Positions 18,370 through 27,110 of a stretch of DNA of 64,000 bases are shown here, in pieces (the stretch's first letter is position 1; every line of letters begins with the position of its first letter). The notes under the pieces were generated by a model. The model saw only the letters and a program-made list of their open reading frames with translations. It was not told the origin of the DNA and searched no databases. This stretch comes from Aestuariibaculum sp. M13. GTDB lineage: Bacteria; Bacteroidota; Bacteroidia; Flavobacteriales; Flavobacteriaceae. Both the position numbers and the translations under genes were made by a program. Location of the stretch: the NCBI RefSeq assembly GCF_024723255.1, contig NZ_JANIAC010000001.1, forward strand, positions 1,565,548 to 1,629,547, in the 5' to 3' direction.

Positions 18370-19389
18370 ATGATAGATAAGATAAAAGAACTTATAGCCG
18401 AAGCAGATGCGTTTAAAGCGCAAACTAAGGAAGAGGTAGAGGCTTTCAGAATTCAATATTTAGGAAAAAAAGGATTATTAAACCAGTATTTTGCCGAGTT
18501 TAAAAATGTAGCAAACGAGCAAAAGAAAGAGTTTGGTCAGGCCGTTAATGCCCTAAAGAAAGCAGCTGAAGAAAAAGTAAATGCCTTAAAAGAGGAGTTA
18601 GAAAGTAAAGAGGAAGTAAAAGGTGTTTACGGTGATTTATCGCGTCCGGGAGCCCCAATTAATTTAGGAGCTCGTCACCCGATTTCTATCGTTAAAAATC
18701 AAATTATTGATATCTTTTCAAACATTGGGTTTAACGTTAGTGAAGGTCCGGAGATTGAAGATGACTGGCATAACTTTACTGCATTAAACTTACCGGAATA
18801 CCATCCGGCACGCGATATGCAGGATACCTTCTTCATTCAAACGAATCCAGACGTATTATTACGTACACACACCAGTTCGGTACAGGTGCGCTATATGGAA
18901 AAAAATCAGCCGCCAATTCGTACCATTTCACCAGGACGTGTGTATAGAAACGAAGCTATTTCGGCACGTTCGCACTGTTTTTTCCATCAAATTGAAGGAT
19001 TGTATATTGACAAAGAAGTAAGTTTTGCCGATTTAAAACAAACATTACAATATTTCACAACGCAGTTATTTGGGAAATCTAAAATCCGATTACGTCCGTC
19101 CTATTTTCCATTTACCGAGCCAAGTGCAGAAATTGATGTGTACTGGGGGTTAGAAACAGAATCTGATTACCGTATTACTAAAGGAACCGGTTGGTTAGAA
19201 ATCGGTGGTTGTGGTATGGTAGACCCAAATGTTCTTGAAAACTGTAATATCGATTCTAAAGAATATTCAGGTTTTGCATTTGGTGTGGGTATCGATCGTA
19301 TTGCGATGTTATTACATCAGATTAACGATATTCGTTTATTAAGTGAAAACGATGTGCGTTTCTTAGAGCAGTTTAAATCAGCTTTATAA
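18370..19389 (+). CDS. pheS: Phenylalanyl-tRNA synthetase alpha subunit
   Basis: 339 residues, the normal PheS length. An N-terminal coiled coil (about 1-85) that contacts tRNA precedes the class II catalytic core. That core carries motif 2 ([21 protein letters not shown], with the central Arg) and motif 3 ([15 protein letters not shown]). With PheT, encoded elsewhere, it charges tRNA-Phe in the cytosol. It is closed by a terminator at 19412-19440. Confidence 0.96.
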   Translation: MIDKIKELIAEADAFKAQTKEEVEAFRIQYLGKKGLLNQYFAEFKNVANEQKKEFGQAVNALKKAAEEKVNALKEELESKEEVKGVYGDLSRPGAPINLGARHPISIVKNQIIDIFSNIGFNVSEGPEIEDDWHNFTALNLPEYHPARDMQDTFFIQTNPDVLLRTHTSSVQVRYMEKNQPPIRTISPGRVYRNEAISARSHCFFHQIEGLYIDKEVSFADLKQTLQYFTTQLFGKSKIRLRPSYFPFTEPSAEIDVYWGLETESDYRITKGTGWLEIGGCGMVDPNVLENCNIDSKEYSGFAFGVGIDRIAMLLHQINDIRLLSENDVRFLEQFKSAL

Positions 19390-19411
19390 AAGCATCAAAA
19401 TATATAGAATT

Positions 19412-19440
19412 AAGCCGGTGAGAAATCATCGGCTTTTTTT
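19412..19440 (+). terminator. Rho-independent terminator after pheS
   Basis: AAGCCGGTGA (19412-19421) pairs with TCATCGGCTT (19426-19435), with one G-T pair and a GAAA loop, followed by T residues to 19440. Confidence 0.9.
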
Positions 19441-19460
19441 ATTTAACAAAAATTAACTTC

Positions 19461-19498
19461 GTTTAGTTCGGTTTGTTCCGAACTAAACAGTATATTTG
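19461..19498 (+). promoter_or_regulatory. Palindromic operator overlapping TATATTTG promoter of the efflux operon
   Basis: A perfect 11-bp inverted repeat, GTTTAGTTCGG (19461-19471) and CCGAACTAAAC (19478-19488) with a 6-base spacer, lies two bases before the exact minus-7 box TATATTTG (19491-19498). A winged-helix dimer bound here would cover the minus-33 region. The likely ligand is the GbsR/MarR-type regulator encoded 18 bases further on, so autorepression is inferred. Confidence 0.7.
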
Positions 19499-19516
19499 CG
19501 CAAAATTTTTGAAGAA

Positions 19517-20008
19517 ATGATGACGTGTAAAGAAAGAAGTACCTTAATTGAAAAGTTAGGCGTATTTTTAGAGAACAAAGAGCAGCTTGCCCCAGTTGCA
19601 GCCCGTATTATGGCTTATGCCATTCTAAAAGGAAAAACAGGAACAACCTTCGAAGATCTGGTTATCGACTTATGTGCCAGTAAAAGCACCATATCTACTC
19701 ATCTGAATCATCTACAGGATTTAAAGAAGATTGAATATTTTACTAAACCCGGAGATAGAAAAAAGTACTTTATAATAAAAAGAGATACCATTTTAATTAG
19801 CATTGACCAAATGGTAGAGAGCTGGAATACAGAGAAAGATGTTCACCTGGAAATTCGTGATTATAAAGAAAAGGTAAATATGTCGGGAAGATTAAGTCAA
19901 GAAGAAGCCTTCGATTTAGATTTTCACGACGATTACCTTCAGTATTTAGAAGAAGCAACCAATTCCATATTAAGATTAAAATCAAAAATAATAGAGAGAA
20001 CCAATTAG
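19517..20008 (+). CDS. GbsR/MarR-type winged-helix transcriptional regulator
   Basis: 163 residues from the ATG at 19517. A TTG at 19496 in the same frame lies inside the promoter box and is rejected. The fold is that of GbsR/MarR-like regulators: helix KLGVFLENKEQLAPVAARIM, then helix-turn-helix FEDLVIDLCASKSTISTHLNHL (about residues 46-67), a wing with KPGDRKKYF, and a C-terminal dimer helix. It heads the RND efflux operon (20 bp before the adaptor gene) and lies behind a strong palindrome, so it probably represses the pump and itself in answer to a small molecule. Confidence 0.85.
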   Translation: MMTCKERSTLIEKLGVFLENKEQLAPVAARIMAYAILKGKTGTTFEDLVIDLCASKSTISTHLNHLQDLKKIEYFTKPGDRKKYFIIKRDTILISIDQMVESWNTEKDVHLEIRDYKEKVNMSGRLSQEEAFDLDFHDDYLQYLEEATNSILRLKSKIIERTN

Positions 20009-20027
20009 AAAAATCAATACACTGAAA

Positions 20028-21155
20028 ATGATAAAACAGAATTATTTTATACTATCGTTGATGTTATCAACGATGTTATTCGTAGCCTGCGGAAACGATA
20101 AAAATCAGGCAGCTCAAGGGCAATCACAGGCATTACCGTTTGCGGTAACTACATTAACTCAAAAAGATGTGACTTCGTTTATAAAATACCCTACAACTAT
20201 TGAAGGAACCATAAGTAGTGAGGTTCGTGCAAAAGTGTCAGGATACATTCAAAAAGTATTAATTGACGAAGGGCAGAAAGTTAAAAAAGGGCAGCCTTTA
20301 TTTAAATTGGAAACGCAATCCTTAAGTCAGGATGCAGAAGCAGCAAAAGCTAATGTGAATGCGGCTCAGGTTGAGGTTGATAAATTAGTGCCTCTAGTTG
20401 AAAAGAATATTATTAGTGAAGTACAGTTAGAAACTGCAAAAGCCCAGTTATTACAGGCTAAAAGTAACTACAACAGTATTGTGGCAAATATAGGTTACGC
20501 GACTGTAACCAGCCCTGTTGATGGTTATGTGGGTGCTATTCCTTACCGTGAAGGTGCGTTAGTAAGCGCTACAAGTGCTAAACCGTTAACTACCGTGGCG
20601 AGTATAGACAATGTTTATGCGTTCTTCGCAATGAATGAAACCGAATATTTAAACTTCATTCAAAAAACGGAAGGTAAAACCCTTCAGGATAAAGTAAACA
20701 ACTTCCCGAAAGTTAATTTACTATTAGCAAATGGACAAGAATATGAAGAGCAGGGAGCCATTCAAACCGTAACAGGCCAAATCGATCCAACTACCGGAAC
20801 AGTAAGCTTTAGAGCTATGTTTGGAAACCCGAATTTATTAATAGCTAACGGAAATAGCGGAACTGTGGAAATTCCTACCAATTACAATCAGGTTGTTGTG
20901 GTACCACAATCGGCTACTTACGAGCAACAAGGACAAACATTTGTTTACAAGGTTAACCAAGACAATACCGTGTCGGCAACATTAATAACTGTAAAAGATA
21001 AAACTGATGCACTTTATGTTGTATCATCAGGTGTTAATGCAGGCGATAAAATTGTAGTGAAAGGTATTGGTAAATTAAGAAATCAAATGCCAATTATTCC
21101 ACAAGAAGTGGATTTCGATAGTGTTGCGAAGCCTATTAAACCATTATTCCAATAA
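20028..21155 (+). CDS. RND efflux periplasmic adaptor (membrane fusion lipoprotein)
   Basis: 375 residues. The lipobox is LFVAC (Cys21). A lipoyl/barrel-sandwich half precedes a coiled-coil hairpin (about 95-150, KANVNAAQVEVDKLVPLVEK), and the second half has VTSPVDGYVGAIPYREGALV. Beta-barrel and membrane-proximal domains follow. This is the AcrA/MexA family, which bridges inner-membrane pump and outer-membrane channel. It is the second gene of the operon, 21 bp before the pump. The transported substrates cannot be inferred from the sequence. Confidence 0.93.
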   Translation: MIKQNYFILSLMLSTMLFVACGNDKNQAAQGQSQALPFAVTTLTQKDVTSFIKYPTTIEGTISSEVRAKVSGYIQKVLIDEGQKVKKGQPLFKLETQSLSQDAEAAKANVNAAQVEVDKLVPLVEKNIISEVQLETAKAQLLQAKSNYNSIVANIGYATVTSPVDGYVGAIPYREGALVSATSAKPLTTVASIDNVYAFFAMNETEYLNFIQKTEGKTLQDKVNNFPKVNLLLANGQEYEEQGAIQTVTGQIDPTTGTVSFRAMFGNPNLLIANGNSGTVEIPTNYNQVVVVPQSATYEQQGQTFVYKVNQDNTVSATLITVKDKTDALYVVSSGVNAGDKIVVKGIGKLRNQMPIIPQEVDFDSVAKPIKPLFQ

Positions 21156-21176
21156 CGGTTAGAAACGAAAAATATT

Positions 21177-24100
21177 ATGTTAAAAACATTTATAGAAAGA
21201 CCGGTTTTATCGACCGTAATTTCCATTATCATAGTTATTTTGGGAATTTTAGGCTATGCGGCCTTACCGGTTGAGCAGTACCCAGATATTGCTCCACCAA
21301 CTATTCAGGTAACAGCATCTTACCCAGGTGCTAGTGCCGAAACCATTTTAGAGAGTGTTATTATTCCTATTGAAGAGCAGATTAATGGAGTTGAAGGAAT
21401 GACCTACATGACCTCTTCTGCCGATAATAATGGTTCTGCAAATATCACTGTATTCTTTAATCAAAATACAGACCCGGATATTGCTGCGGTAAACGTGCAA
21501 AACCGTGTAGCAAGAGCGAATCCTTTATTACCACAAGAGGTAAAACAAACAGGGGTATTAACGCAAAAGCAACAAACATCGGCGTTAATGTTCTTTTCGG
21601 TGTATTCTGAAAATGAAGATTACAATGCGACTTATGTTCAGAATTACTTAAAGATTAATGTAATTCCTGCAATTCAACGTGTCGATGGTGTAGGTAACGT
21701 AAACGTATTTTCTAATCAGGATTACGCGATGCGTATCTGGTTGAAACCAGAAAAATTAGCCGCTTATAATTTAATTCCAGCTGAAGTTACTGAGGCTTTA
21801 AAAGAGCAGAGTTTAGAGGCTTCTGCAGGGGCTTTAGGTCAAAATGATGGACAGTCGTTTACCTATAATATTAAGTATAGCGGGCGTTTTAAAACGGAAG
21901 AGCAATATGAAGATATCATCATTAAAGCTTTAGATAATGGTGAGTATTTAAGATTAAAAGATGTAGCTACTGTGCAAATGGATGCTCAGGGTTATGAGTC
22001 TTTTGGATTTACCGAAGGTTACCCGAGTGTGAACATGGGTATTTACCAAACGGCAGGATCGAATGCACAGGAAATTATTAAAGAAATTAAGTCGGAATTA
22101 GAGCGTTTATCAGCCGATTTCCCTGATGGTGTAAAGTACGTGATTAACTACGATACCAACGATTTCTTAACGGCATCGATGAACAAAGTAAAACACACCT
22201 TAATAGAAGCCTTTTTACTGGTATTCTTAGTGGTGTTTATCTTCCTTCAGGATTTCCGTTCTACCTTAATTCCAGCGATAGCTGTGCCGGTAGCGATTGT
22301 AGGTACCTTCTTTTTCCTGAATCTTTTCGGTTACTCGATTAACTTATTAACCTTATTCGCTTTAGTTTTAGCTATTGGTATTGTGGTAGATGATGCGATT
22401 GTGGTTGTTGAAGCGGTTCACGCGAAAATCGATCAGGGAGAAAAAAATGCAAAGCAGGCTACTTTAGGAGCTATGCACGAAATATCGGGTGCGATAATTT
22501 CCATTACCTTAGTTATGGCGGCGGTATTTATTCCAGTAACCTTTATTCAAGGTCCAACAGGGGTATTTTACGAGCAGTTTGGGGTAACATTAATTGTGGC
22601 CATTTTAATTTCGGCGGTTAACGCTTTAACGCTTAGTCCGGCATTGTGTGCGTTATTTTTAAAATCTCACGATGAAGAACATAAAAGTAAAAGTTTCTTA
22701 CAACGTTTTTATGATGCCTTCAATGCAGCTTTCGAAGCAACTACCGAGCGTTACGGACGATCATTAAAGTTTTTATCGCATAACAAATGGATTACTGTAT
22801 TTATCCTTGTTTTGGCTAGTGTTGGAATCTGGTGGACATCTCAAACAACACCTACAGGATTTGTACCTTCAGAAGATAGAGGTATCATTTTCATGAATGT
22901 AGAGTTACCGGCAGGTTCTTCTATGGACCGCACTAATATTGTAACACAGGAAATTTACAATAAAGCAAAACAAATTCCAGGAGTAAGAGGTGTAACTGTA
23001 ATTAACGGTAGAAGTTTAATTAGTGGTGCAGGTACTAACTACGGTTTAGGATTCGTCAAGTTAGATGATTGGGAAGAACGTGAAGGAGAAAGCGTATCGG
23101 CGAATGCCATTATTGGTCAGTTATTCGGTATTGCTGCAACTATTCCTGATGCTAATATCATATTCTTTGCGCCACCAAGTATTCCTGGTTTCGGATTGTC
23201 GGGAGGTTTTGAGGTAAACTTATTAGATAAATCGGGAGGAAGTTTTGAAGAGCTTGATAAAACCACTCAGGAGTTTATAGGTAGTTTAATGAAGCATCCT
23301 GAAATTCAGTACGGACAGTCGTCATTCAATACAAAATACCCACAGTATGAAATGGAAATTAATGTACCGTTAGCTAAAAAATATGGCGTTTCGGTGAGTA
23401 GTATTTTCTCAACTATGCAAGGCTATATTGGTGGGGTTTATGCGGCAGATTTTTCAAGATTCGGAAAGCAATATCGTGTATATGTTCAGGCACTTCCAAA
23501 TAATCGTTCAGATAAAAGTTCATTAAACGAATTATATATTAAAACAGGAAGCGGTGAGATGACGCCTATTACACAGTTTGTCGATTTAAAACGTGTATAT
23601 GGTCCGCAGTCGGTTACACGTTTCAATTTATATAACTCGGCAAAAATTAGTGGAGCTTCAAATCCAGGTTACAGTACCGGTGATGCGATTGCTATTGTAA
23701 ACGACGAAATTAAAAACTTACCAAGTAATTACGAGGTGGCTTATTCAGGTTTATCGCGTGAAGAGGTAAATGCAGGAAACCAGACTGTAATGATTTTTAT
23801 TTTGGTAATTATTTTCGTTTACTTCTTGTTATCGGCGCAATATGAGAGTTATTTATTGCCACTTTCGGTAATATTCTCTCTGCCATTAGGGGTGTTCGGA
23901 GCCTTTTTCTCAACAAAAATGATGGGACTTGAAAATAACATCTATTTCCAGATTGCATTAATTATGCTTGTAGGATTACTGGCAAAGAACGCTATTTTAA
24001 TTGTTGAGTTCGCCTTGCAGCGTAGACGTAACGGCGAAAGTTTAATCGATGCGGCAATTCATGGATCGAAAGCACGTTTACGACCAATTTTAATGACATC

Positions 24101-24308
24101 GTTTGCTTTCATATTAGGATTAATGCCTTTGGTATTGGCTAAGGGAGTAGGTGCCGAAGGAAATAATTCTATTGGTACTGGTGCCGCGGGAGGTATGTTG
24201 ATAGGAACCATTTTAGGGGTGTTTATTATTCCAGTACTGTTTATCGTGTTCCAGTGGTTACAGGAAAAAGTATCGAGTAAACCTGTTGTTGAAACTAAAG
24301 TAGATTAA
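21177..24308 (+). CDS. RND multidrug efflux permease, HAE1 family (AcrB/MexB type)
   Basis: 1043 residues, the standard length. It has twelve membrane helices in the usual one-plus-five, one-plus-five layout with two large periplasmic loops. The proton-relay Asp pair is seen in LAIGIVVDDAIVVVEAVH of helix 4, and the conserved GLLAKNAILIVEFA of helix 10-11 is present. The N-terminal FIERPVLSTVISIIIV and PVEQYPDIAPPTI are typical of hydrophobic-amphiphilic exporters. It should form the trimeric pump that passes drugs, detergents or bile-like compounds through the adaptor to the TolC-like channel. It ends 2 bases before the channel gene. Confidence 0.96.
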   Translation: MLKTFIERPVLSTVISIIIVILGILGYAALPVEQYPDIAPPTIQVTASYPGASAETILESVIIPIEEQINGVEGMTYMTSSADNNGSANITVFFNQNTDPDIAAVNVQNRVARANPLLPQEVKQTGVLTQKQQTSALMFFSVYSENEDYNATYVQNYLKINVIPAIQRVDGVGNVNVFSNQDYAMRIWLKPEKLAAYNLIPAEVTEALKEQSLEASAGALGQNDGQSFTYNIKYSGRFKTEEQYEDIIIKALDNGEYLRLKDVATVQMDAQGYESFGFTEGYPSVNMGIYQTAGSNAQEIIKEIKSELERLSADFPDGVKYVINYDTNDFLTASMNKVKHTLIEAFLLVFLVVFIFLQDFRSTLIPAIAVPVAIVGTFFFLNLFGYSINLLTLFALVLAIGIVVDDAIVVVEAVHAKIDQGEKNAKQATLGAMHEISGAIISITLVMAAVFIPVTFIQGPTGVFYEQFGVTLIVAILISAVNALTLSPALCALFLKSHDEEHKSKSFLQRFYDAFNAAFEATTERYGRSLKFLSHNKWITVFILVLASVGIWWTSQTTPTGFVPSEDRGIIFMNVELPAGSSMDRTNIVTQEIYNKAKQIPGVRGVTVINGRSLISGAGTNYGLGFVKLDDWEEREGESVSANAIIGQLFGIAATIPDANIIFFAPPSIPGFGLSGGFEVNLLDKSGGSFEELDKTTQEFIGSLMKHPEIQYGQSSFNTKYPQYEMEINVPLAKKYGVSVSSIFSTMQGYIGGVYAADFSRFGKQYRVYVQALPNNRSDKSSLNELYIKTGSGEMTPITQFVDLKRVYGPQSVTRFNLYNSAKISGASNPGYSTGDAIAIVNDEIKNLPSNYEVAYSGLSREEVNAGNQTVMIFILVIIFVYFLLSAQYESYLLPLSVIFSLPLGVFGAFFSTKMMGLENNIYFQIALIMLVGLLAKNAILIVEFALQRRRNGESLIDAAIHGSKARLRPILMTSFAFILGLMPLVLAKGVGAEGNNSIGTGAAGGMLIGTILGVFIIPVLFIVFQWLQEKVSSKPVVETKVD

Positions 24309-24310
24309 TT

Positions 24311-25726
24311 ATGAAATTATACATAAAAAATACCATGGTACAAAAAGCTTTGGTTTTAGCTGTGGCAGCAACATTTTTACAGAGTTGTTTTGTGGCTAAA
24401 AATTACGACAGACCAGAGTTTGAAGAAACCGAAAACTTATATAGAACTGATAATTTGCCTACAGATAGCTTGTCGTTGGCAGATGTATCGTGGTCAGATA
24501 TGTTTACCGACTCTTACCTGAATCAATACATTCAGGAGGGTTTAGAAAATAACCTGGATATTCGAGTAGCTATTCAGCAAATGGCTGCGGCCGAAGCATA
24601 TTATAAGCAAGGTAAAGCTGGTTATTTTCCAACGTTAGGAGCTAGAGCATCTATGACACATCAGGAATTGGCAAAAAACAGTCAGTTCGGGTCATTCTTT
24701 AATGGATCTTTAGAGCAGTTTGAAATCTCAGGAAATCTATCTTGGGAAGCCGATATCTGGGGGAAAATTAGAAGTAATAAACGTGCTGGAGAAGCCAGCT
24801 ATTTACAAACTGTTGCTGCACATCAGGCAGTAAAAACCCAATTGGTATCAAGTATTGCTTCAGTTTACTATCAGTTATTAGCTTTAGATGCGCAGTTAGA
24901 TGTAACAAGAAAGACTATTGAAACCAGAGAAAGCAGTGTTGAAACGATTAAAGCGCTTAAAGATGCAGGTCAGGTTACTCAGGTGGCAGTCGATCAAAAC
25001 ATCGCGCAGTATAACAATGCAAAGGCACTTGAAGTCGATTTAAGAGCGGCCGTTTTCACAACTGAAAACACGCTTAATCTATTATTAGGGCGTACTTCGG
25101 TTGTTATTGAACGTAGCGAATTGGATAGTCAGCATTTAGATTCTGAAATTAAACTTGGTGTACCATCATTATTATTAAGTAACAGACCCGATGTAATGGC
25201 GGCAGAGTTCGGCTTAATTCAGTCGTTTGAAATGACTAACGTGGCGCGAAGTAATTTCTACCCGTCGTTAACCATAACGGCTACAGGAGGTTTACAAAGT
25301 TTACAGTTGGACCAGCTAATAAATACAAACTCGTTATTTGCTAATATTGTTGGTGGATTAACACAGCCAATCTTCAATCAGCGTCAAATAAGAACGCAAA
25401 AAGAAGTTGCTGAAGCGCAGCAGGAACAGGCCTTGTTAAACTTTAAGAAAGCGTTATTAACGGCAGGAAACGAAGTGTCTAATGCGCTTTATTCCTATAA
25501 CGCTGAAACCGAAAAGTTTGAATACAGACAAAAAGAAGTTGAGGCTTTACGTAATGCCGAAACCAATTCTGAAGAGTTATTACAAAACGGTTATGCCACG
25601 TATTTAGACCTGTTAACGGCAAGACAAAGTGCGTTAAACGCAGAGCTAAATGTGATTGACAATAAACTTCAGCAGCTTTTAAGTGTTGTAAATATTTATG
25701 AAGCTTTAGGTGGCGGTTGGAAATAA
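24311..25726 (+). CDS. RND efflux outer-membrane factor (OprM/NodT-type lipoprotein)
   Basis: 471 residues. The lipobox FLQSC is at about residues 22-26. Two outer-membrane efflux (OEP) repeats follow, each with long helices (DAGQVTQVAVDQNIAQY, NGYATYLDLLTARQSALNAE) and SNRPDVMAAEFGLIQS. It forms the trimeric TolC-like exit duct for the pump encoded upstream. It starts 2 bases after the permease and ends 4 bases before the DUF3861 gene, so all belong to one operon. Confidence 0.94.
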   Translation: MKLYIKNTMVQKALVLAVAATFLQSCFVAKNYDRPEFEETENLYRTDNLPTDSLSLADVSWSDMFTDSYLNQYIQEGLENNLDIRVAIQQMAAAEAYYKQGKAGYFPTLGARASMTHQELAKNSQFGSFFNGSLEQFEISGNLSWEADIWGKIRSNKRAGEASYLQTVAAHQAVKTQLVSSIASVYYQLLALDAQLDVTRKTIETRESSVETIKALKDAGQVTQVAVDQNIAQYNNAKALEVDLRAAVFTTENTLNLLLGRTSVVIERSELDSQHLDSEIKLGVPSLLLSNRPDVMAAEFGLIQSFEMTNVARSNFYPSLTITATGGLQSLQLDQLINTNSLFANIVGGLTQPIFNQRQIRTQKEVAEAQQEQALLNFKKALLTAGNEVSNALYSYNAETEKFEYRQKEVEALRNAETNSEELLQNGYATYLDLLTARQSALNAELNVIDNKLQQLLSVVNIYEALGGGWK

Positions 25727-25730
25727 TATC

Positions 25731-26024
25731 ATGAAAAAGAAGAACAATAAGTACCGGTTGACGTTGGCAGAAGTATCTTTAAAAGATGCTTCTGTTCCAA
25801 CACAATCTTTAGAATTGGATTTTGAAAACCACGATAATATTTTTGATATTATTGAAAGAGTAAAGTCAAAAAGTATCTTTGAAAATACTAACGATGCGAA
25901 GGAATTGGCCATAGGTTTAAAATTATTCAGTGAAGTTCTTCTTAAAAATAGGAATCACGATATTTTTTCAGATTTTAATCCACATTTTAAAGATTTTATG
26001 GTTAAACTAAAATCTTATAATTAG
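25731..26024 (+). CDS. DUF3861 domain protein
   Basis: 97 residues from the ATG at 25731, four bases after the channel gene; an upstream GTG extension would overlap that gene and is rejected. The pattern YRLTLAEVSL, then FENHDNIFDIIERVKS, ELAIGLKLFSEVLLKNR and PHFKDFMVKLK matches DUF3861, a small soluble family of unknown function. Being inside an efflux operon just ahead of a TetR gene is the only hint to its role. Confidence 0.75.
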   Translation: MKKKNNKYRLTLAEVSLKDASVPTQSLELDFENHDNIFDIIERVKSKSIFENTNDAKELAIGLKLFSEVLLKNRNHDIFSDFNPHFKDFMVKLKSYN

Positions 26025-26033
26025 TTAAAGGCA

Positions 26034-26612
26034 ATGACTACAAAGCAGGAGGTTTTAGAGTGTTCGGTTTCAAATTTCACGAAATTTGGGAGTAAGCGTT
26101 TTACAATGGATGAGCTGGCTTCAGAGCTTGGAATTTCAAAAAAAACAATTTATAAGTTTTTCGATAGTAAAGAAGATTTAGTTATTCAATGTGTCGAGTT
26201 ATTGATTAAGAATTACAAAAATGAAATAACAAGTATTGATGGCAATCCTATTTCCTCCATCATTTTGATCTACAAAAAGGCTTTTCAGCATATAGCTCAT
26301 TTTAAGCCATCGTTTATTTTTGGTCTAAAAAAATATTATCCTAAAGCTAATTTGGTTTTCGATGAGTTTAGGGATTATATCTTAAACACCATTATTTATC
26401 CGTTTTTATTAATAGCGCAAACAGATGGTATTATTAGGCCTGAGGTTAATTTAAGGCTGTTTTGCGATTTGTATTTTGTTCGTTTCGAGGAGATAGCACT
26501 TAAGAACAATACCTTTTTTGATAATTATACCAATGAAGAACTTTTAAATCATTTTATCGTTTTTAATTTACAGGGAATTACTGTTGAAGGTTATAAAATA
26601 GATTTTGAATAG
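26034..26612 (+). CDS. TetR/AcrR family transcriptional regulator
   Basis: 192 residues. The N-terminal TetR helix-turn-helix is clear (FTMDELASELGISKKTIYKFFDSKEDLV, about residues 23-50); the C-terminal two-thirds is a variable ligand-binding and dimer domain. It is the last gene of the RND operon, which is unusual because the operon also starts with a GbsR/MarR-type regulator. It probably senses a pump substrate, or regulates a target elsewhere. It begins 9 bases after the DUF3861 stop. Confidence 0.9.
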   Translation: MTTKQEVLECSVSNFTKFGSKRFTMDELASELGISKKTIYKFFDSKEDLVIQCVELLIKNYKNEITSIDGNPISSIILIYKKAFQHIAHFKPSFIFGLKKYYPKANLVFDEFRDYILNTIIYPFLLIAQTDGIIRPEVNLRLFCDLYFVRFEEIALKNNTFFDNYTNEELLNHFIVFNLQGITVEGYKIDFE

Positions 26613-26617
26613 TTTAT

Positions 26618-26625
26618 TACTTTTG
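26618..26625 (+). promoter_or_regulatory. Minus-7 promoter box of the 131-aa gene
   Basis: TACTTTTG, an exact TAnnTTTG match, is placed 26 bases before the next start and directly after the TetR stop. This suggests the following gene is transcribed on its own. Confidence 0.45.
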
Positions 26626-26651
26626 CAACATAAAATTAGAGTGATAAACCG

Positions 26652-27047
26652 ATGAAAAAAGATATTGAAATTCCAAAAGTAGAAGGTGTTTATGTAGCCG
26701 TAGTAAATGAGTATAACGATATTTATAAAACTCAGGATTGGAATGCTTACATAATTAATGATAAAGACGTTGATTTAGATGTTGTGCTTATCGTAACAAA
26801 CGGATATAGTGATCAAAAAATAACGTCAACTTTTAGAAAGAAATTAGATAAACTTCCGGCGAAAAGTTATGCTAAAATAGAATTAATTCAGGAAGAACTT
26901 TTTGCTTTGAATAATCAGTTTAAAGTCACGTTTTTTGAAGGGAACCAAATGTTTGAAAAGACCTATCTGTTCAGAAAAAATACGATTAACCTAAAGGCTT
27001 TACAATCGGTACCATTAATGAAAGTAAAAGGTGTAGTTGTAAAGTAG
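26652..27047 (+). CDS. Conserved hypothetical protein, 131 aa
   Basis: A soluble protein with no signal peptide. The sequence (IPKVEGVYVAVVNEYNDIYK, then DWNAYIINDKDVDLDVVLIV) predicts a compact beta-rich fold. I know similar short proteins as conserved hypotheticals in flavobacteria but can give no function. It has its own probable promoter (26618-26625) and ends at a strong bidirectional terminator shared with gpsA. Confidence 0.7.
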   Translation: MKKDIEIPKVEGVYVAVVNEYNDIYKTQDWNAYIINDKDVDLDVVLIVTNGYSDQKITSTFRKKLDKLPAKSYAKIELIQEELFALNNQFKVTFFEGNQMFEKTYLFRKNTINLKALQSVPLMKVKGVVVK

Positions 27048-27066
27048 TTTGGAATAATAAAATAGA

Positions 27067-27092
27067 AAAGGCATCAAATATTTGATGCCTTT
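27067..27092. terminator. Bidirectional terminator between 131-aa gene and gpsA
   Basis: A perfect 26-base palindrome, AAAGGCATCAAAT with its complement, sits between two converging genes. It has T-rich flanks on the plus side (TTATGTTTT) and A-rich ones on the other (AATAAAATAG). Confidence 0.8.
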
Positions 27093-27110
27093 ATGTTTTA
27101 AATTTTTATT

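Noticed and set aside
19496-19516. TTG start for the GbsR/MarR-type regulator
   Set aside because: The TTG is the end of the TATATTTG promoter box, so it lies upstream of the likely transcription start.
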